64,000 nucleotides of DNA from an uncultured Psychrobacter sp. Its GTDB lineage: Bacteria > Pseudomonadota > Gammaproteobacteria > Pseudomonadales > Moraxellaceae. The DNA is taken from the NCBI GenBank assembly GCA_947495055.1, contig CANLXO010000002.1:186001-250000 (forward strand), read 5' to 3'. A program made the translations under genes and the position numbers. This document shows, piece after piece, positions 53,621 to 62,410 of the stretch (its first letter is position 1; every line of letters starts with the position of its first letter). The notes under the pieces are model-generated. The model searched no databases and had not been told where the DNA came from. It saw only the letters and a list, made by a program, of their open reading frames with translations.

Positions 53621-54834
53621 TCCAGTTCATCAACTTCAAACACTTGGCGCAAATATGCTAGATAAGTATCATTATTGATCATAGTTTTGCCAGGACTGTC
53701 TGATATCTTGGCTACGGGCTGTCCGTTGCATTCGACTAGTTTTAGGACAATATTGATTTGGGTCAAACCCATATCATTGGTCAAGTTGGTACCGATACCA
53801 AAACTGGTCCTAATTCTATCTTTAAAATACTGATGTAAGTCCCAAGCCTTTTGGATGTCCAAACCATCACTAAAGGTCAAAATCTTGGTCTTGGGATCTA
53901 TCTTAAGCTTTTGGTAGTGAGCAATGGCTTTGTCGCCCCAAATATAAGGGTCGCCGCTATCGTGACGCAATCCGTCAAACAACTTAGCAAAGTACAGATC
54001 AAAATCGCGCAAGAACGCATCCATACCGACGACATCCGTCAGTGCAATTCCTAAATCGCCGCGATATTCATGCACCCATGCCTCAAGCGCTGCCTTTTGT
54101 GAATCGCGCAGGCGCACATCCAAGGCTTGAAAGGCTTGCATAAACTCATGCGCCATCGTGCCTATCGGGGTCATTCCCAACGTTTTGGCGAGATAGACGT
54201 TGGAGGTGCCGCCCACGATTTTAGGCTCAGCCTTATGCAAAGTCTCAACCACATGCGCCTGCCAGCCTTTACTAAAGCGTCTACGAGTACCAAAGTCGGC
54301 GATGATAAAAGGCGGCTCTCCTGCCGTTTGCTGCGTAACATACTGATGAAGTAGAGCTACCTTAGCATCGAGCCTGCGCTGCCCTTCTTCTATGACGGCG
54401 GTATCTGATAATGCATCAAAATACAGCTCATTGACGATAGCTAAGACAAAGACCTCAAAGAACATCGCCTGAATCATAGGTCCTTCGATATCGATATGCA
54501 AGCGGCCTTTCTCGTCAGTGCTCACGGTGATAAATCGACGCTTGAGCTGAAATAACTCTAAATAATCGACAAAATCTGAACGGATAAAGCGCAGACCGCG
54601 CAGATATTCAAGCTCATCTTGCAAAAATCGCAACTCACACAAACTATCTAACTGCTGCTCCAAAGCCTCCTTAATAGTTGCTAGTGGATAGGCGGTGTCC
54701 GCATTGTTACGACAGCGAAAGCGGTAGACGCCATGAGTCTGCGGAAACTGGTGCAACATGGCTTGGAGCATAGTAAATTTGTACAAATCATTATCAAGTA
54801 AGGAGGTAATGATAGGCGTAAAAGGTGCACTCAT
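53617..54834 (-). CDS. pncB: Nicotinate phosphoribosyltransferase
   Basis: Makes nicotinate mononucleotide for NAD salvage. The N-terminus [24 protein letters not shown] is the family hallmark. [19 protein letters not shown] and [30 protein letters not shown] hold the active site, including the phosphorylated His region. [19 protein letters not shown] and [17 protein letters not shown] are also typical. Length 405 matches E. coli (400). Confidence 0.97.
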   Translation of the reverse strand: MSAPFTPIITSLLDNDLYKFTMLQAMLHQFPQTHGVYRFRCRNNADTAYPLATIKEALEQQLDSLCELRFLQDELEYLRGLRFIRSDFVDYLELFQLKRRFITVSTDEKGRLHIDIEGPMIQAMFFEVFVLAIVNELYFDALSDTAVIEEGQRRLDAKVALLHQYVTQQTAGEPPFIIADFGTRRRFSKGWQAHVVETLHKAEPKIVGGTSNVYLAKTLGMTPIGTMAHEFMQAFQALDVRLRDSQKAALEAWVHEYRGDLGIALTDVVGMDAFLRDFDLYFAKLFDGLRHDSGDPYIWGDKAIAHYQKLKIDPKTKILTFSDGLDIQKAWDLHQYFKDRIRTSFGIGTNLTNDMGLTQINIVLKLVECNGQPVAKISDSPGKTMINNDTYLAYLRQVFEVDELD

Positions 54835-54954
54835 AGGACAACCTGATAAGTATAAAAGAGGAGATAAATAAATTAATGGTAAGGTTAATTATTAGAGCCA
54901 AACCTTTAATGATTTTAGAAGTATAACTGATTTTAAAGGCTTTATATCTTAAAC

Positions 54955-54996
54955 TAAAAAACGCTAAGCCTGTACTCATCCGCCTAGCGTTTTTTG
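54955..54996 (-). terminator. Terminator for the ABC transporter operon
   Basis: An imperfect stem (ACGCTAAGC 54961-54969 with GCCTAGCGT 54982-54990, one mismatch) is flanked by an A-run on the left and a T-run on the right. It lies just past the stop of the minus-strand ATPase gene and may act in both directions. Confidence 0.7.
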
Positions 54997-55021
54997 TTTT
55001 CTCAAAATGCTATGTAAAGCA

Positions 55022-55945
55022 TTAAGCCTTTGCACTCATAAACTGCGCGACATAATCATCGGCGGGATTGGCGCGTAGCTCACTTGGCGTGCCCGTCTGT
55101 ACCAAGCGTCCGCCGTTCAATATACTAATGCGTTGACCCACTTTAACCGCCTCATCGATGTCATGGGTGATAAATACGATCGTTCTATTAAGACGTGCTT
55201 GTAGCTCTAATAACTGATCTTGCAATTGCGCCCGAATCAGAGGATCAAGCGCCGAGAATGCCTCATCCATTAGTAGTACAGGCGTATCCATCGCCAGCGC
55301 TCGCGCCAGCCCAACGCGCTGCTGCATACCACCAGATAGTTCATCAGGATAGCTGTTCTCAAGATTGGGCAACCCAACTTCATTCAGCCAGTGACGCGCG
55401 ATATCATGACGCTCGCTCGTGCTCATCTTGCGCACTCGTAGACCATAAGCCACATTTTGTATAACCGTCATATGCGGCATCAGACCAAAGTGCTGAAACA
55501 CCATACTGACCGTTTGCTGACGATAGTGCTGTAGTGCCTTGTCGTCCAATTCAAGTATATTGATAGCAGCATCGGATATGGTAGCTGGCGAATTTGCGCT
55601 TACAGAGCCTGATAGGCTTTTGGCAAACCTATCGTTTGATATCTCATTTAAAGTGGTATTGGCATCAATTGATGTATCTACCCATATCTTACCTGAGGTC
55701 GGATCGATTAAACGATTGAGATGGCGTATTAAGGTTGATTTACCAGAACCTGATAGCCCCATGATGCAGTGTAGCTCGCCTGCTTTAATCGCAAGGTTGA
55801 TGTCATAAAGCCCTACTGAATATCCTGTCTGCTTTTTAACCTCGACGCTGTCCATACCCTCGGCTAGTAGAGCTAGCGCCGATCTGGCTTGACTAGGGCT
55901 AGCGTTATAGATTTTGCTGATGTTTTCTAGTTGAATATGATTCAT
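55022..55945 (-). CDS. Quaternary amine-type ABC transporter, ATP-binding protein (ProV/OpuAA-like)
   Basis: A 307-residue ATPase. The N-terminal KTGYSVGLYDINLAIKAGEL-type context (here QTGYSVGLYDI) is characteristic of ProV/OpuAA. Walker A is MGLSGSGKSTLIRHL, the signature is ELSGGMQQRVGLARAL and Walker B is VLLMDEAFSALDP, followed by HDIDEA. An insertion of about 40 residues rich in Ser/Asn/Asp sits between Walker A and the Q-loop (VDTSIDANTTLNEISNDRFA...). The C-terminal CBS pair of classical ProV is absent. It follows the fused binding protein/permease by 32 bases. Confidence 0.9.
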   Translation of the reverse strand: MNHIQLENISKIYNASPSQARSALALLAEGMDSVEVKKQTGYSVGLYDINLAIKAGELHCIMGLSGSGKSTLIRHLNRLIDPTSGKIWVDTSIDANTTLNEISNDRFAKSLSGSVSANSPATISDAAINILELDDKALQHYRQQTVSMVFQHFGLMPHMTVIQNVAYGLRVRKMSTSERHDIARHWLNEVGLPNLENSYPDELSGGMQQRVGLARALAMDTPVLLMDEAFSALDPLIRAQLQDQLLELQARLNRTIVFITHDIDEAVKVGQRISILNGGRLVQTGTPSELRANPADDYVAQFMSAKA

Positions 55946-55977
55946 TATTATTCTCTATTGTGAATACTCAAGACGCT

Positions 55978-57957
55978 CTACCCTATGTGCTGGCGACCCG
56001 CTTCAATGGTTTTTTGACGCGCACGCTTACCTTGACCGAACGCTTGGGTAATGCGGTCAATGATAATCGCCATAATGACAATCGCGGTACCTGCTTGTAG
56101 ACCTTGCCCGATATTGAGCGTTTGAATAGACTGCAATACATCCTCGCCTAGACCTGGCGCGCCAATCATGGATGCCAGTACCACCATCGCAAGCGACATC
56201 ATGACCGCCTGATTGACCCCAGCCATGATGCTGGGCAAGGCTTGCGGTAGCTTAACCCAGATAAGCAATTGCCAATGAGTACTACCAAATGAGCGCCCCG
56301 CCTCAATCATCTCGTGATTGACTTGAGTGATACCAAGCATTGTTAAACGTATCAGTGGCGGCAAAGCATAAATGACTGTTGCAAACAGCGCGGGCACTTT
56401 ACCAATGCCAAACAGCATGAGCACAGGTATCAGGTAAACAAAGCTTGGCATCGTCTGCATAACATCGAGTATCGGCGTGATTATCTTGCGTAGTATCTGG
56501 CTCCCTGACATCGCAATGCCAATGGGAATCCCTATAACGATAGTGACCAGTACTGATACGATCAGCAGCGCCAGAGTATCGACCAAAGCGCCCCATAGTC
56601 CAAAAGCGCCGATCAAAAATAGCCCAGCGCCGCAAGCGAGCGCAAACCATATCTTACGTACCCCAAACCATGCCAGAACTGCAACGGCTGCAATAATAAG
56701 CCAAGGCGGTATAAAGGTTAAAGCGCGCTCAATAGGCAATAATAAATAAGTTAATGTCACACTACTAATGCTACGAAACACATCGCCGTATTCTCTGACG
56801 ACAGTTGCCAATGCCTTGTTAAGCGAGTCCTCAAGTGACCACGAGGGGAAGCTTGATGATAACGCCAGTAAGCTATTTGTCGGCTCAACAGAATCAAGAG
56901 GCGTGTTTACATCAGTATCACCTGCACTGCCTCCCGAGGCGTTTATACCTAAAGCTGTCGCCAAATTGCTTGCTGCGTCAGCCGATAGCCACTCTTGCCA
57001 GACGCTAGGGTTTTCACGCAAAAACAGTAAGGCTTGCTCATCGCCACTGCGCTTGTTTTCACTCATAGCTAAAATAGCGCCGTTAAGCTGATCAGGGGTG
57101 AACTGTACTTTTTTATAAGCCTCAACCAGATCAGGATTATCGTTAATAAAAGGCGTTGAGGCGGCGATTTTGAGCGGTGATACGGGAAACCCTGAGACGC
57201 AGTCTGAGGTGCCATTTGCGATTAACAAGTCTTGCCAGCACTCATCAACATGCTCAGGGAACTCAATCGGTGCAAAATCGTATTTGGCGATCAAGCCTGT
57301 TGGCTGCCAATAATAAAATAGCAGCGGTTTGCGCTGCTCAAAAGCAGAGGCAATCTCAGCATCAAGCGCTGCACCCGTTCCTGGATGTGCATTGTTAAAG
57401 ACACTATCTAAACCTGTGTTTTTGAGCAGGCGCGTATTAAAGATCTCACATGCCCAGCCAGAAGGACAATTCATAAATCGCGCACGTTTTGGATCCTGTG
57501 GATCACGAAACAGCTCCGCATACTTGGGCAGATCTTCATAGCTGCGTAAACCTGGATTGTCCTCTATTACATACTGTGGAACATACCAGCCTTGGGTTGC
57601 GCCGCCTTTTAGCGTATCGCCAATGACCGCCACTTTATTGTCATTGATGGCTTGCTCCATAATCGGTGAGCGCCCTACCCACTGCTCGCTTATGATTTGA
57701 ATATCGTTTTGCGAAAGTGCGGTCTCAAGCGCAGGACCTGCGCCAGGCACCTCTTCAACCGTGCAGCCATAGCCACTTTCGGTGATGTATTTGAGCACGC
57801 CTGCTGTGAACTGACCGCTCTCCCATGTCAACGCGCCAAACTTAATCGGTGTGTTACACGCCGCTGAGCTCGTTGCAGCAGAGGCGGTCGACATGCCAAT
57901 AATCGACCAAAAAAATGAGCTGAGCAATAATACACTGAGTGCAATCCATTGGCGCAT
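55978..57957 (-). CDS. Fused substrate-binding protein and permease, glycine betaine/choline-type ABC transporter
   Basis: A 659-residue fusion. A signal peptide (ending STASAA) is followed by an OpuAC-like binding domain (about 35-345): IKFGALTWESGQFTAGVLKYI, EEVPGAGPALETALSQNDIQI, EQWVGRSPIMEQAI. From about residue 400 comes the permease with five to six helices and the coupling region (GAGLFLIGAFGLWGAL, AGVNQAVMMSLAMVVLASMIGAPGLGEDVL), the QAVMMSLAMVV motif being typical of ProW/OpuAB. The partner ATPase is downstream. Likely substrates are glycine betaine, choline or carnitine, used for osmoprotection; the exact one is not visible. Confidence 0.88.
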   Translation of the reverse strand: MRQWIALSVLLLSSFFWSIIGMSTASAATSSAACNTPIKFGALTWESGQFTAGVLKYITESGYGCTVEEVPGAGPALETALSQNDIQIISEQWVGRSPIMEQAINDNKVAVIGDTLKGGATQGWYVPQYVIEDNPGLRSYEDLPKYAELFRDPQDPKRARFMNCPSGWACEIFNTRLLKNTGLDSVFNNAHPGTGAALDAEIASAFEQRKPLLFYYWQPTGLIAKYDFAPIEFPEHVDECWQDLLIANGTSDCVSGFPVSPLKIAASTPFINDNPDLVEAYKKVQFTPDQLNGAILAMSENKRSGDEQALLFLRENPSVWQEWLSADAASNLATALGINASGGSAGDTDVNTPLDSVEPTNSLLALSSSFPSWSLEDSLNKALATVVREYGDVFRSISSVTLTYLLLPIERALTFIPPWLIIAAVAVLAWFGVRKIWFALACGAGLFLIGAFGLWGALVDTLALLIVSVLVTIVIGIPIGIAMSGSQILRKIITPILDVMQTMPSFVYLIPVLMLFGIGKVPALFATVIYALPPLIRLTMLGITQVNHEMIEAGRSFGSTHWQLLIWVKLPQALPSIMAGVNQAVMMSLAMVVLASMIGAPGLGEDVLQSIQTLNIGQGLQAGTAIVIMAIIIDRITQAFGQGKRARQKTIEAGRQHIG

Positions 57958-58130
57958 GAGCGATCCCTATTTGTGGGTCTAACTAGAGTTCTAACTATGA
58001 CTGTTTATACTAAACAACTTAGCGATGAGCTTTATTACTTTTAACGTATTGATTTAAAGTGTAGCGATTTAGAATAAAGATAACAAACGCTTATTTATCA
58101 ACTTTACAAGTACTACTTTATTTTTTGTAA

Positions 58131-58163
58131 AAAAAAGCGCCTATATCCATAAGCGCTTTTATA
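58131..58163 (-). terminator. Terminator-like hairpin after the aldehyde dehydrogenase gene
   Basis: AAAAGCGC (58133-58140) pairs with GCGCTTTT (58153-58160) around a 12-base loop, flanked by A and T runs. It lies past the minus-strand stop at 58186. Confidence 0.75.
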
Positions 58164-58185
58164 TTTCTAATCTTTTAGATTCTCT

Positions 58186-59649
58186 TTATTTTAAGAACAT
58201 ACCCATCGCTTTTTTAAAGAATCCGCCATAAGGAGGTAATAAGAAATTCATACCGTTGAGCTTAGTCTGCACAAACACAGGCTTCATATGGCTTAAACGC
58301 TCAAATCCTGCTTTGCCGTGATAAGCGCCTGTACCTGAATGCCCAACGCCGCCAAACGGTAGATCATGCTGCACCACATGCAAGATAACTTCGTTGATGC
58401 ATAAGCCGCCTGATACCGTATTTGAGCGCACTCTGTCGATATCATATTGATTGTCGCCAAATACATACAGCGCTAGTGGACGAGGACGCGCGTTTACAAA
58501 GCTAATGGCATCATCGAGTGTCTCGTAATGCATAAGCGGTAATACGGGTGCAAAGATTTCATTCTTCATCACCTCGCTACCAGAGGTTGGCTCAACGACG
58601 ACGACAGGCGGCATCAAGCGCGTCTCGATATCTGATCCCACTTCGGTCAATGGATAGACGCCTTGGCCTTGTAAGCTATCGATATAGCCTTGTACGCGTT
58701 TGAACTGTGAGCCGTTGATAATACGCGAGTAATCAGGATTGTTCTCGATATCTGGATAGTGTTTATCCATCCACTCTCTTGCAAGTCTGATAAATTCATC
58801 ATGATGTTTGCGCTGAATCAGTACGTAATCTGGCGCGATACAAGTTTGACCCGCATTAAGCGTTTTGCCCATCATAACGCGGTTGACCGCCGCCTCTAAA
58901 TTGGCACCTTCTAAAACGATAACAGGGGATTTGCCGCCCAGCTCTAACGTTACAGGAGTCAGATTGGGCGCAGCGGCTGCCATTACCTTTTTGCCGACAG
59001 CAGTAGAGCCGGTATAAAGCAGATGATCAAAGGGCAGCTTACTAAATTCTTCGGCAATCTCAACTTCGCCTAACACTACAGAGACCATATCGGGCGAAAA
59101 ATAATGCGCGACGAGTTTTGCAAACGTTTCAGCAAACTTAGGCGCCGCTTCACTCATCTTAATCATGATGCGATTGCCTGCGGTGAGCGCATCAATCATC
59201 GGCCCTATCGCCAAAAACAGCGGATAGTTCCATGGCACCATGATACCGACCAGTCCTAAAGGCTGCGGCTGAATCTCATTGTGCGCAGGACGATATAAGG
59301 CGGATATCGGCATGCGCTGCGGTTTCATCCACTTTTTGCCGTACTTTTTGGCGTGAGTGATACCCGTAAAGCTTGGAAACAGCTCAGCGAACTGCGTCTC
59401 AGACTGGCTACGATAGCCAAAATCTTCGCTAATAGCTTCGGCAATCTGTTCTTGGTTATCACTAAGCAATAGCTCGAGGTTGTCGAGCTGCGTCTCACGC
59501 TCGTACCAGTCATTAATCGGCTGGCTACGACTGAGCGCTTGCATACGCGTAAACTGCGCTTGCATCTCCTCAACGGTATTAATAATGCTCATGGTACGAC
59601 CTGTATGCATCTGTGTATTATCTTGAGTGATTACATCATTATCTGTCAT
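58186..59649 (-). CDS. Coniferyl aldehyde dehydrogenase-type ALDH
   Basis: A 487-residue aldehyde dehydrogenase. GLVGIMVPWNYPLFLAIGPMIDALTAGN holds the catalytic Asn, PVTLELGGKSPVIVLEG the Glu, and MGKTLNAGQTCIAPDYVLI the catalytic Cys. The TCIAPDY motif and the hydrophobic C-terminal end (LNGMNFLLPPYGGFFKKAMG) place it with coniferyl aldehyde / fatty-aldehyde (class 3-like) members. The first ~20 residues (Asp/Thr-rich) may be extra, though AAGGAAG supports the ATG at 59649. A fatty aldehyde substrate would fit with the Acr1-like reductase 3 kb away, but this is only a guess. Confidence 0.9.
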   Translation of the reverse strand: MTDNDVITQDNTQMHTGRTMSIINTVEEMQAQFTRMQALSRSQPINDWYERETQLDNLELLLSDNQEQIAEAISEDFGYRSQSETQFAELFPSFTGITHAKKYGKKWMKPQRMPISALYRPAHNEIQPQPLGLVGIMVPWNYPLFLAIGPMIDALTAGNRIMIKMSEAAPKFAETFAKLVAHYFSPDMVSVVLGEVEIAEEFSKLPFDHLLYTGSTAVGKKVMAAAAPNLTPVTLELGGKSPVIVLEGANLEAAVNRVMMGKTLNAGQTCIAPDYVLIQRKHHDEFIRLAREWMDKHYPDIENNPDYSRIINGSQFKRVQGYIDSLQGQGVYPLTEVGSDIETRLMPPVVVVEPTSGSEVMKNEIFAPVLPLMHYETLDDAISFVNARPRPLALYVFGDNQYDIDRVRSNTVSGGLCINEVILHVVQHDLPFGGVGHSGTGAYHGKAGFERLSHMKPVFVQTKLNGMNFLLPPYGGFFKKAMGMFLK

Positions 59650-59895
59650 TTGTCTTCCTTGTCATGTCTAGAGTAAGCCAGTGTGAGCCACTGTCAGTTG
59701 CCACTTAATGTAGCGCAAGCCTATCACAATGAAAAGTGTATTTAGCGTACTGGTAGGTTTGTATAGTAAAATTAAGCACAGCTGCTACACTTGTCTATGA
59801 CCATTATTATTTTCTCATATTGCCATCATTGCGCTTAGTCCTCTTTATTAGGGCAAGAAGCGCAATTTAAAGCATGAGCCCTATATTCTAATACT

Positions 59896-60678
59896 GTGAC
59901 GACTATGCAAAATTATACGCACCCAACCAGTGATACCCTGATTATTAGATCATTGTCTAAAGCTGACTACGTAGCAACCCACGAAGCGATGCTGGCACGC
60001 ACCCTTGAGCGCATTGAATTAAAAAAACAGCATACGCAGCGCACCCCTGACGAGCTGTGGATAGTCGATCACAATGATGTCTATACTTTGGGGCAAGCGA
60101 GCAAAAAAGAGCACATTTTGCAACATACCAATACCCCTATTATCCAAACCGATCGCGGCGGGCAAGTCACTTGGCATGGGTCTGGGCAATTGGTGCTTTA
60201 TTGGCTATTTGATTTGGACAGTTTAGGCTGGAGCGTACGTAACCTCGTCTCCCATGCTGAGCAAGCATTAGAGGATGTGCTCAATGACTGCTTGGCGTTT
60301 ATGGATAGCCAAGATAACATCAGCGCTCATGCACGCCGCGATGCCCCAGGCGTTTACTTATATAGTCACATGCCTGACTCTGACCATACTATTAAGCGTG
60401 AGACAATTATGCTCGGCAAAATCGCCTCTCTTGGGTTTAAGATTAAGCGCGGCTTTAGCTATCACGGTATTGCGCTCAACCTTAATTGCGATCTGTCCGC
60501 TTTTAATGCTATTAACCCTTGCGGGTACGCGGGTATGCAAATGCTACGTTTGGCAGACTTTGTCACTATGGACACCGACTCATTATCTTATGAGCAAGCG
60601 ACGCAAAAACTTATCGATAATATCGCTAAGCGTCACGCCGGTTTCATCGAGCTGCGACCTCTTGCACCTAAAACTTAA
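59896..60678 (+). CDS. lipB: Octanoyltransferase
   Basis: Moves octanoyl from acyl carrier protein to lipoyl domains, the first step of lipoate synthesis. DELWIVDHNDVYTLGQASKKEHIL, the substrate loop TDRGGQVTWHGSGQLVLYWLFDL and KIASLGFKIKRGFSYHGIALNLN with the catalytic Lys and the NPCGYAGMQM Cys motif are all present. Length 260 is a little above E. coli (213), with an insertion near DSQDNISAHARRDAP. The start is GTG 59896 or ATG 59905; neither has a clear ribosome binding site. Confidence 0.94.
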   Translation: MTTMQNYTHPTSDTLIIRSLSKADYVATHEAMLARTLERIELKKQHTQRTPDELWIVDHNDVYTLGQASKKEHILQHTNTPIIQTDRGGQVTWHGSGQLVLYWLFDLDSLGWSVRNLVSHAEQALEDVLNDCLAFMDSQDNISAHARRDAPGVYLYSHMPDSDHTIKRETIMLGKIASLGFKIKRGFSYHGIALNLNCDLSAFNAINPCGYAGMQMLRLADFVTMDTDSLSYEQATQKLIDNIAKRHAGFIELRPLAPKT

Positions 60679-60781
60679 AACGATAAACGCTCTAGCACAA
60701 GAGTCTAAATCATAACTTTTGTGTTTTAAGCTTTTGAGTCCTATTTTGCATAATATCGTGCCAGCTTAGACTTAAGCAAAA

Positions 60782-60811
60782 TAGGAAAAGATGTCGCAAA
60801 CTTGCTATACT
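60782..60811 (+). promoter_or_regulatory. Candidate ppa promoter
   Basis: An extended -10 element, TGC followed by TATACT (60806-60811), with a weak TAGGAA 18 bases upstream (60782-60787), lies 75 bases before the ppa start. Confidence 0.4.
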
Positions 60812-60885
60812 CGCAAACCGTAGTAACCTCTTACCTTTTACTTCTCACATTTTTTTGCTAAAAACGTATTCATTAGGAGCCCTTT

Positions 60886-61416
60886 ATGGCAGATTTTAAT
60901 AAAATTTTGGACGCAGGTGATGTAGACGGCGGTATTATCAACGTCGTGGTTGAGATTCCAACCGGTAGCAGCCACAAGATTGAGTGGAACCGCGAGCTTG
61001 CTGTATTTGAGCTTGACCGTGTTGATCCACAGATTTTTGCCAAACCTTGCAACTATGGTTTTATTCCGCAAACCCTCGATGAAGATGGCGACGAGCTAGA
61101 TGCGCTCATCATCACAGAGCAGCCTCTGCCTACTGGTATTTTCTTAAAAGCGAAAGTCATCGGTGTGATGAAGTTCGTTGATGACGGCGAAGTCGATGAC
61201 AAAGTCGTTGTCGTCCCTGCTGATGACCGTGATACAGGCAACGCTTACAATAGCTTGGACGATCTACCAAAGCAGCTCATTAATCAATTACAGTTCCACT
61301 TTAGCCATTACAAAGACTTGAAAAAAGCGGGCACGACTGTCGTTGAATCTTGGGGCGATGTGGACGAAGCTAAAGAAGTCATCAAAGAATCTATCCAGCG
61401 CTGGAAAGCGTTATAA
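60886..61416 (+). CDS. ppa: Inorganic pyrophosphatase
   Basis: Hydrolyses pyrophosphate and drives biosynthesis forward. A 176-residue type I enzyme: VVEIPTGSSHKIEWN, FAKPCNYGFIPQTLDEDGDELDALII with the metal-binding Asp residues, MKFVDDGEVDDKVVVVPADD and HYKDLKKAGTTVVESW. Length equals E. coli Ppa. AGGAG lies upstream. It stands alone between lipB and a hairpin terminator. Confidence 0.97.
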   Translation: MADFNKILDAGDVDGGIINVVVEIPTGSSHKIEWNRELAVFELDRVDPQIFAKPCNYGFIPQTLDEDGDELDALIITEQPLPTGIFLKAKVIGVMKFVDDGEVDDKVVVVPADDRDTGNAYNSLDDLPKQLINQLQFHFSHYKDLKKAGTTVVESWGDVDEAKEVIKESIQRWKAL

Positions 61417-61442
61417 GCATCTTTTAGACTCAAAAGTAAATT

Positions 61443-61473
61443 TACCGTAATTATTTAATTGCGGTATTTTTTT
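61443..61473 (+). terminator. Terminator after ppa
   Basis: TACCGTAATT pairs with AATTGCGGTA (one G-T pair, 61443-61466), followed by seven T residues. Confidence 0.85.
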
Positions 61474-61852
61474 GGCTAGGGCGTGTTTGATAATTCAACC
61501 ATGGCACTGCTGATCGCTGCCAGTTTATCAAAGCTGTGTTCCAGACACGGCGCAAGTTGAAGATAATGTCTAGACCTTAGCTAGACTTGCAACACACTGC
61601 TTATATAGAGCTGGAGGCAATTTTAGCATCAGCCTTAAAGGACAGGACTCTTTTTTGCCGCTCCTTTGATAAAAAGTAGACGCTTAGAATGACTAAACTT
61701 ACTATTTTTATCTTTGAATCGACTAAAAAATAGTCTCTGTCAGTGCGTATTTGTGAATGTTCAATACGCCCTAAAATTAAGCACAATAAAGTTGCTATAA
61801 TAAAAGTGCTACTACTCACATTGAGCGGCGCAATTGACGCTTAAGGATAAAT
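61474..61852. other. Intergenic region with a possible transposon remnant
   Basis: About 380 bases with no complete gene. On the minus strand between about 61484 and 61575 a short open stretch ends in LEHSFDKLAAISSAMVELSN and a stop. It starts beside GGGCGTGTTTGATAATT, which resembles the ends of some insertion sequences. It could be the degraded end of a transposase gene. The match is by impression only. Confidence 0.25.
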
Positions 61853-62326
61853 ATGTTTAACCCTGATGGCTCTAATACCGATAAAAGCACTAAGCAAAAA
61901 AAACTGCCAAAATCAGTGATAATGATGATCGAAAAAGGCAATCTTGTCATGGCGATAAAAAACCTAGCGCAAGATGAAAACATCAGTATGGATGCTGCCA
62001 AAGCGCGCATTGATGCCTATGAGATGACGCTCAAAAACAAGCAGCAGCAAAAACTTAATAGTATCGCTAGTAAGCAAGGCATTCCCAATAGCGCCATTAG
62101 CTTTGATCAAGAGCAACAGGTAGAAGGCTTTGATCCTTTAGTCAAAGACCGTGTCAAATCCACGCCACCTGAGCAAGGCTTTAAAAGCTTGCAGCGCGGA
62201 GTTGAGAGTCAGTTGGATGATATCGGTTACAGAAAACCTGTTATCCCCTATCTTGTTAAGCGTGTGCTTATCATCGTCATCATCATGGCAGGACTATTTT
62301 GGATACTATGGCGGGTGTTTGGCTAG
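61853..62326 (+). CDS. Predicted membrane protein with C-terminal anchor, function unknown
   Basis: A 157-residue protein. A hydrophilic, Lys/Gln-rich cytoplasmic part (VIMMIEKGNLVMAIKNLAQDENISMDAAKARIDAYEMTLK, a helical pattern) is followed by a Pro/Ser-containing stretch and one C-terminal membrane helix (about 137-155, VLIIVIIMAGLFWILWRV). AAGGA lies five bases before the ATG. The helical region around residues 28-60 resembles ribosomal L7/L12-like C-terminal or Ala-rich short domains seen in other small proteins, but I do not assign a family. A terminator follows. Confidence 0.8.
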   Translation: MFNPDGSNTDKSTKQKKLPKSVIMMIEKGNLVMAIKNLAQDENISMDAAKARIDAYEMTLKNKQQQKLNSIASKQGIPNSAISFDQEQQVEGFDPLVKDRVKSTPPEQGFKSLQRGVESQLDDIGYRKPVIPYLVKRVLIIVIIMAGLFWILWRVFG

Positions 62327-62348
62327 AGCGCTTCATGAGATAGTGCAT

Positions 62349-62380
62349 AAAAAAAGGAATGCCAATGCATTCCTTTTTTT
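62349..62380. terminator. Bidirectional terminator
   Basis: GGAATGC (62356-62362) pairs with GCATTCC (62367-62373) over a CAAT loop, with A-run and T-run extending the stem on both sides. It serves the plus-strand membrane protein and the convergent reductase gene. Confidence 0.88.
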
Positions 62381-62410
62381 GTCATGGTGTTTTTATACTG
62401 ATATAGGCAA

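Noticed and set aside
61601..61819. Minus-strand frame after ppa
   Set aside because: No ribosome binding site and no domain, and it lies in a non-coding gap with a possible element remnant.
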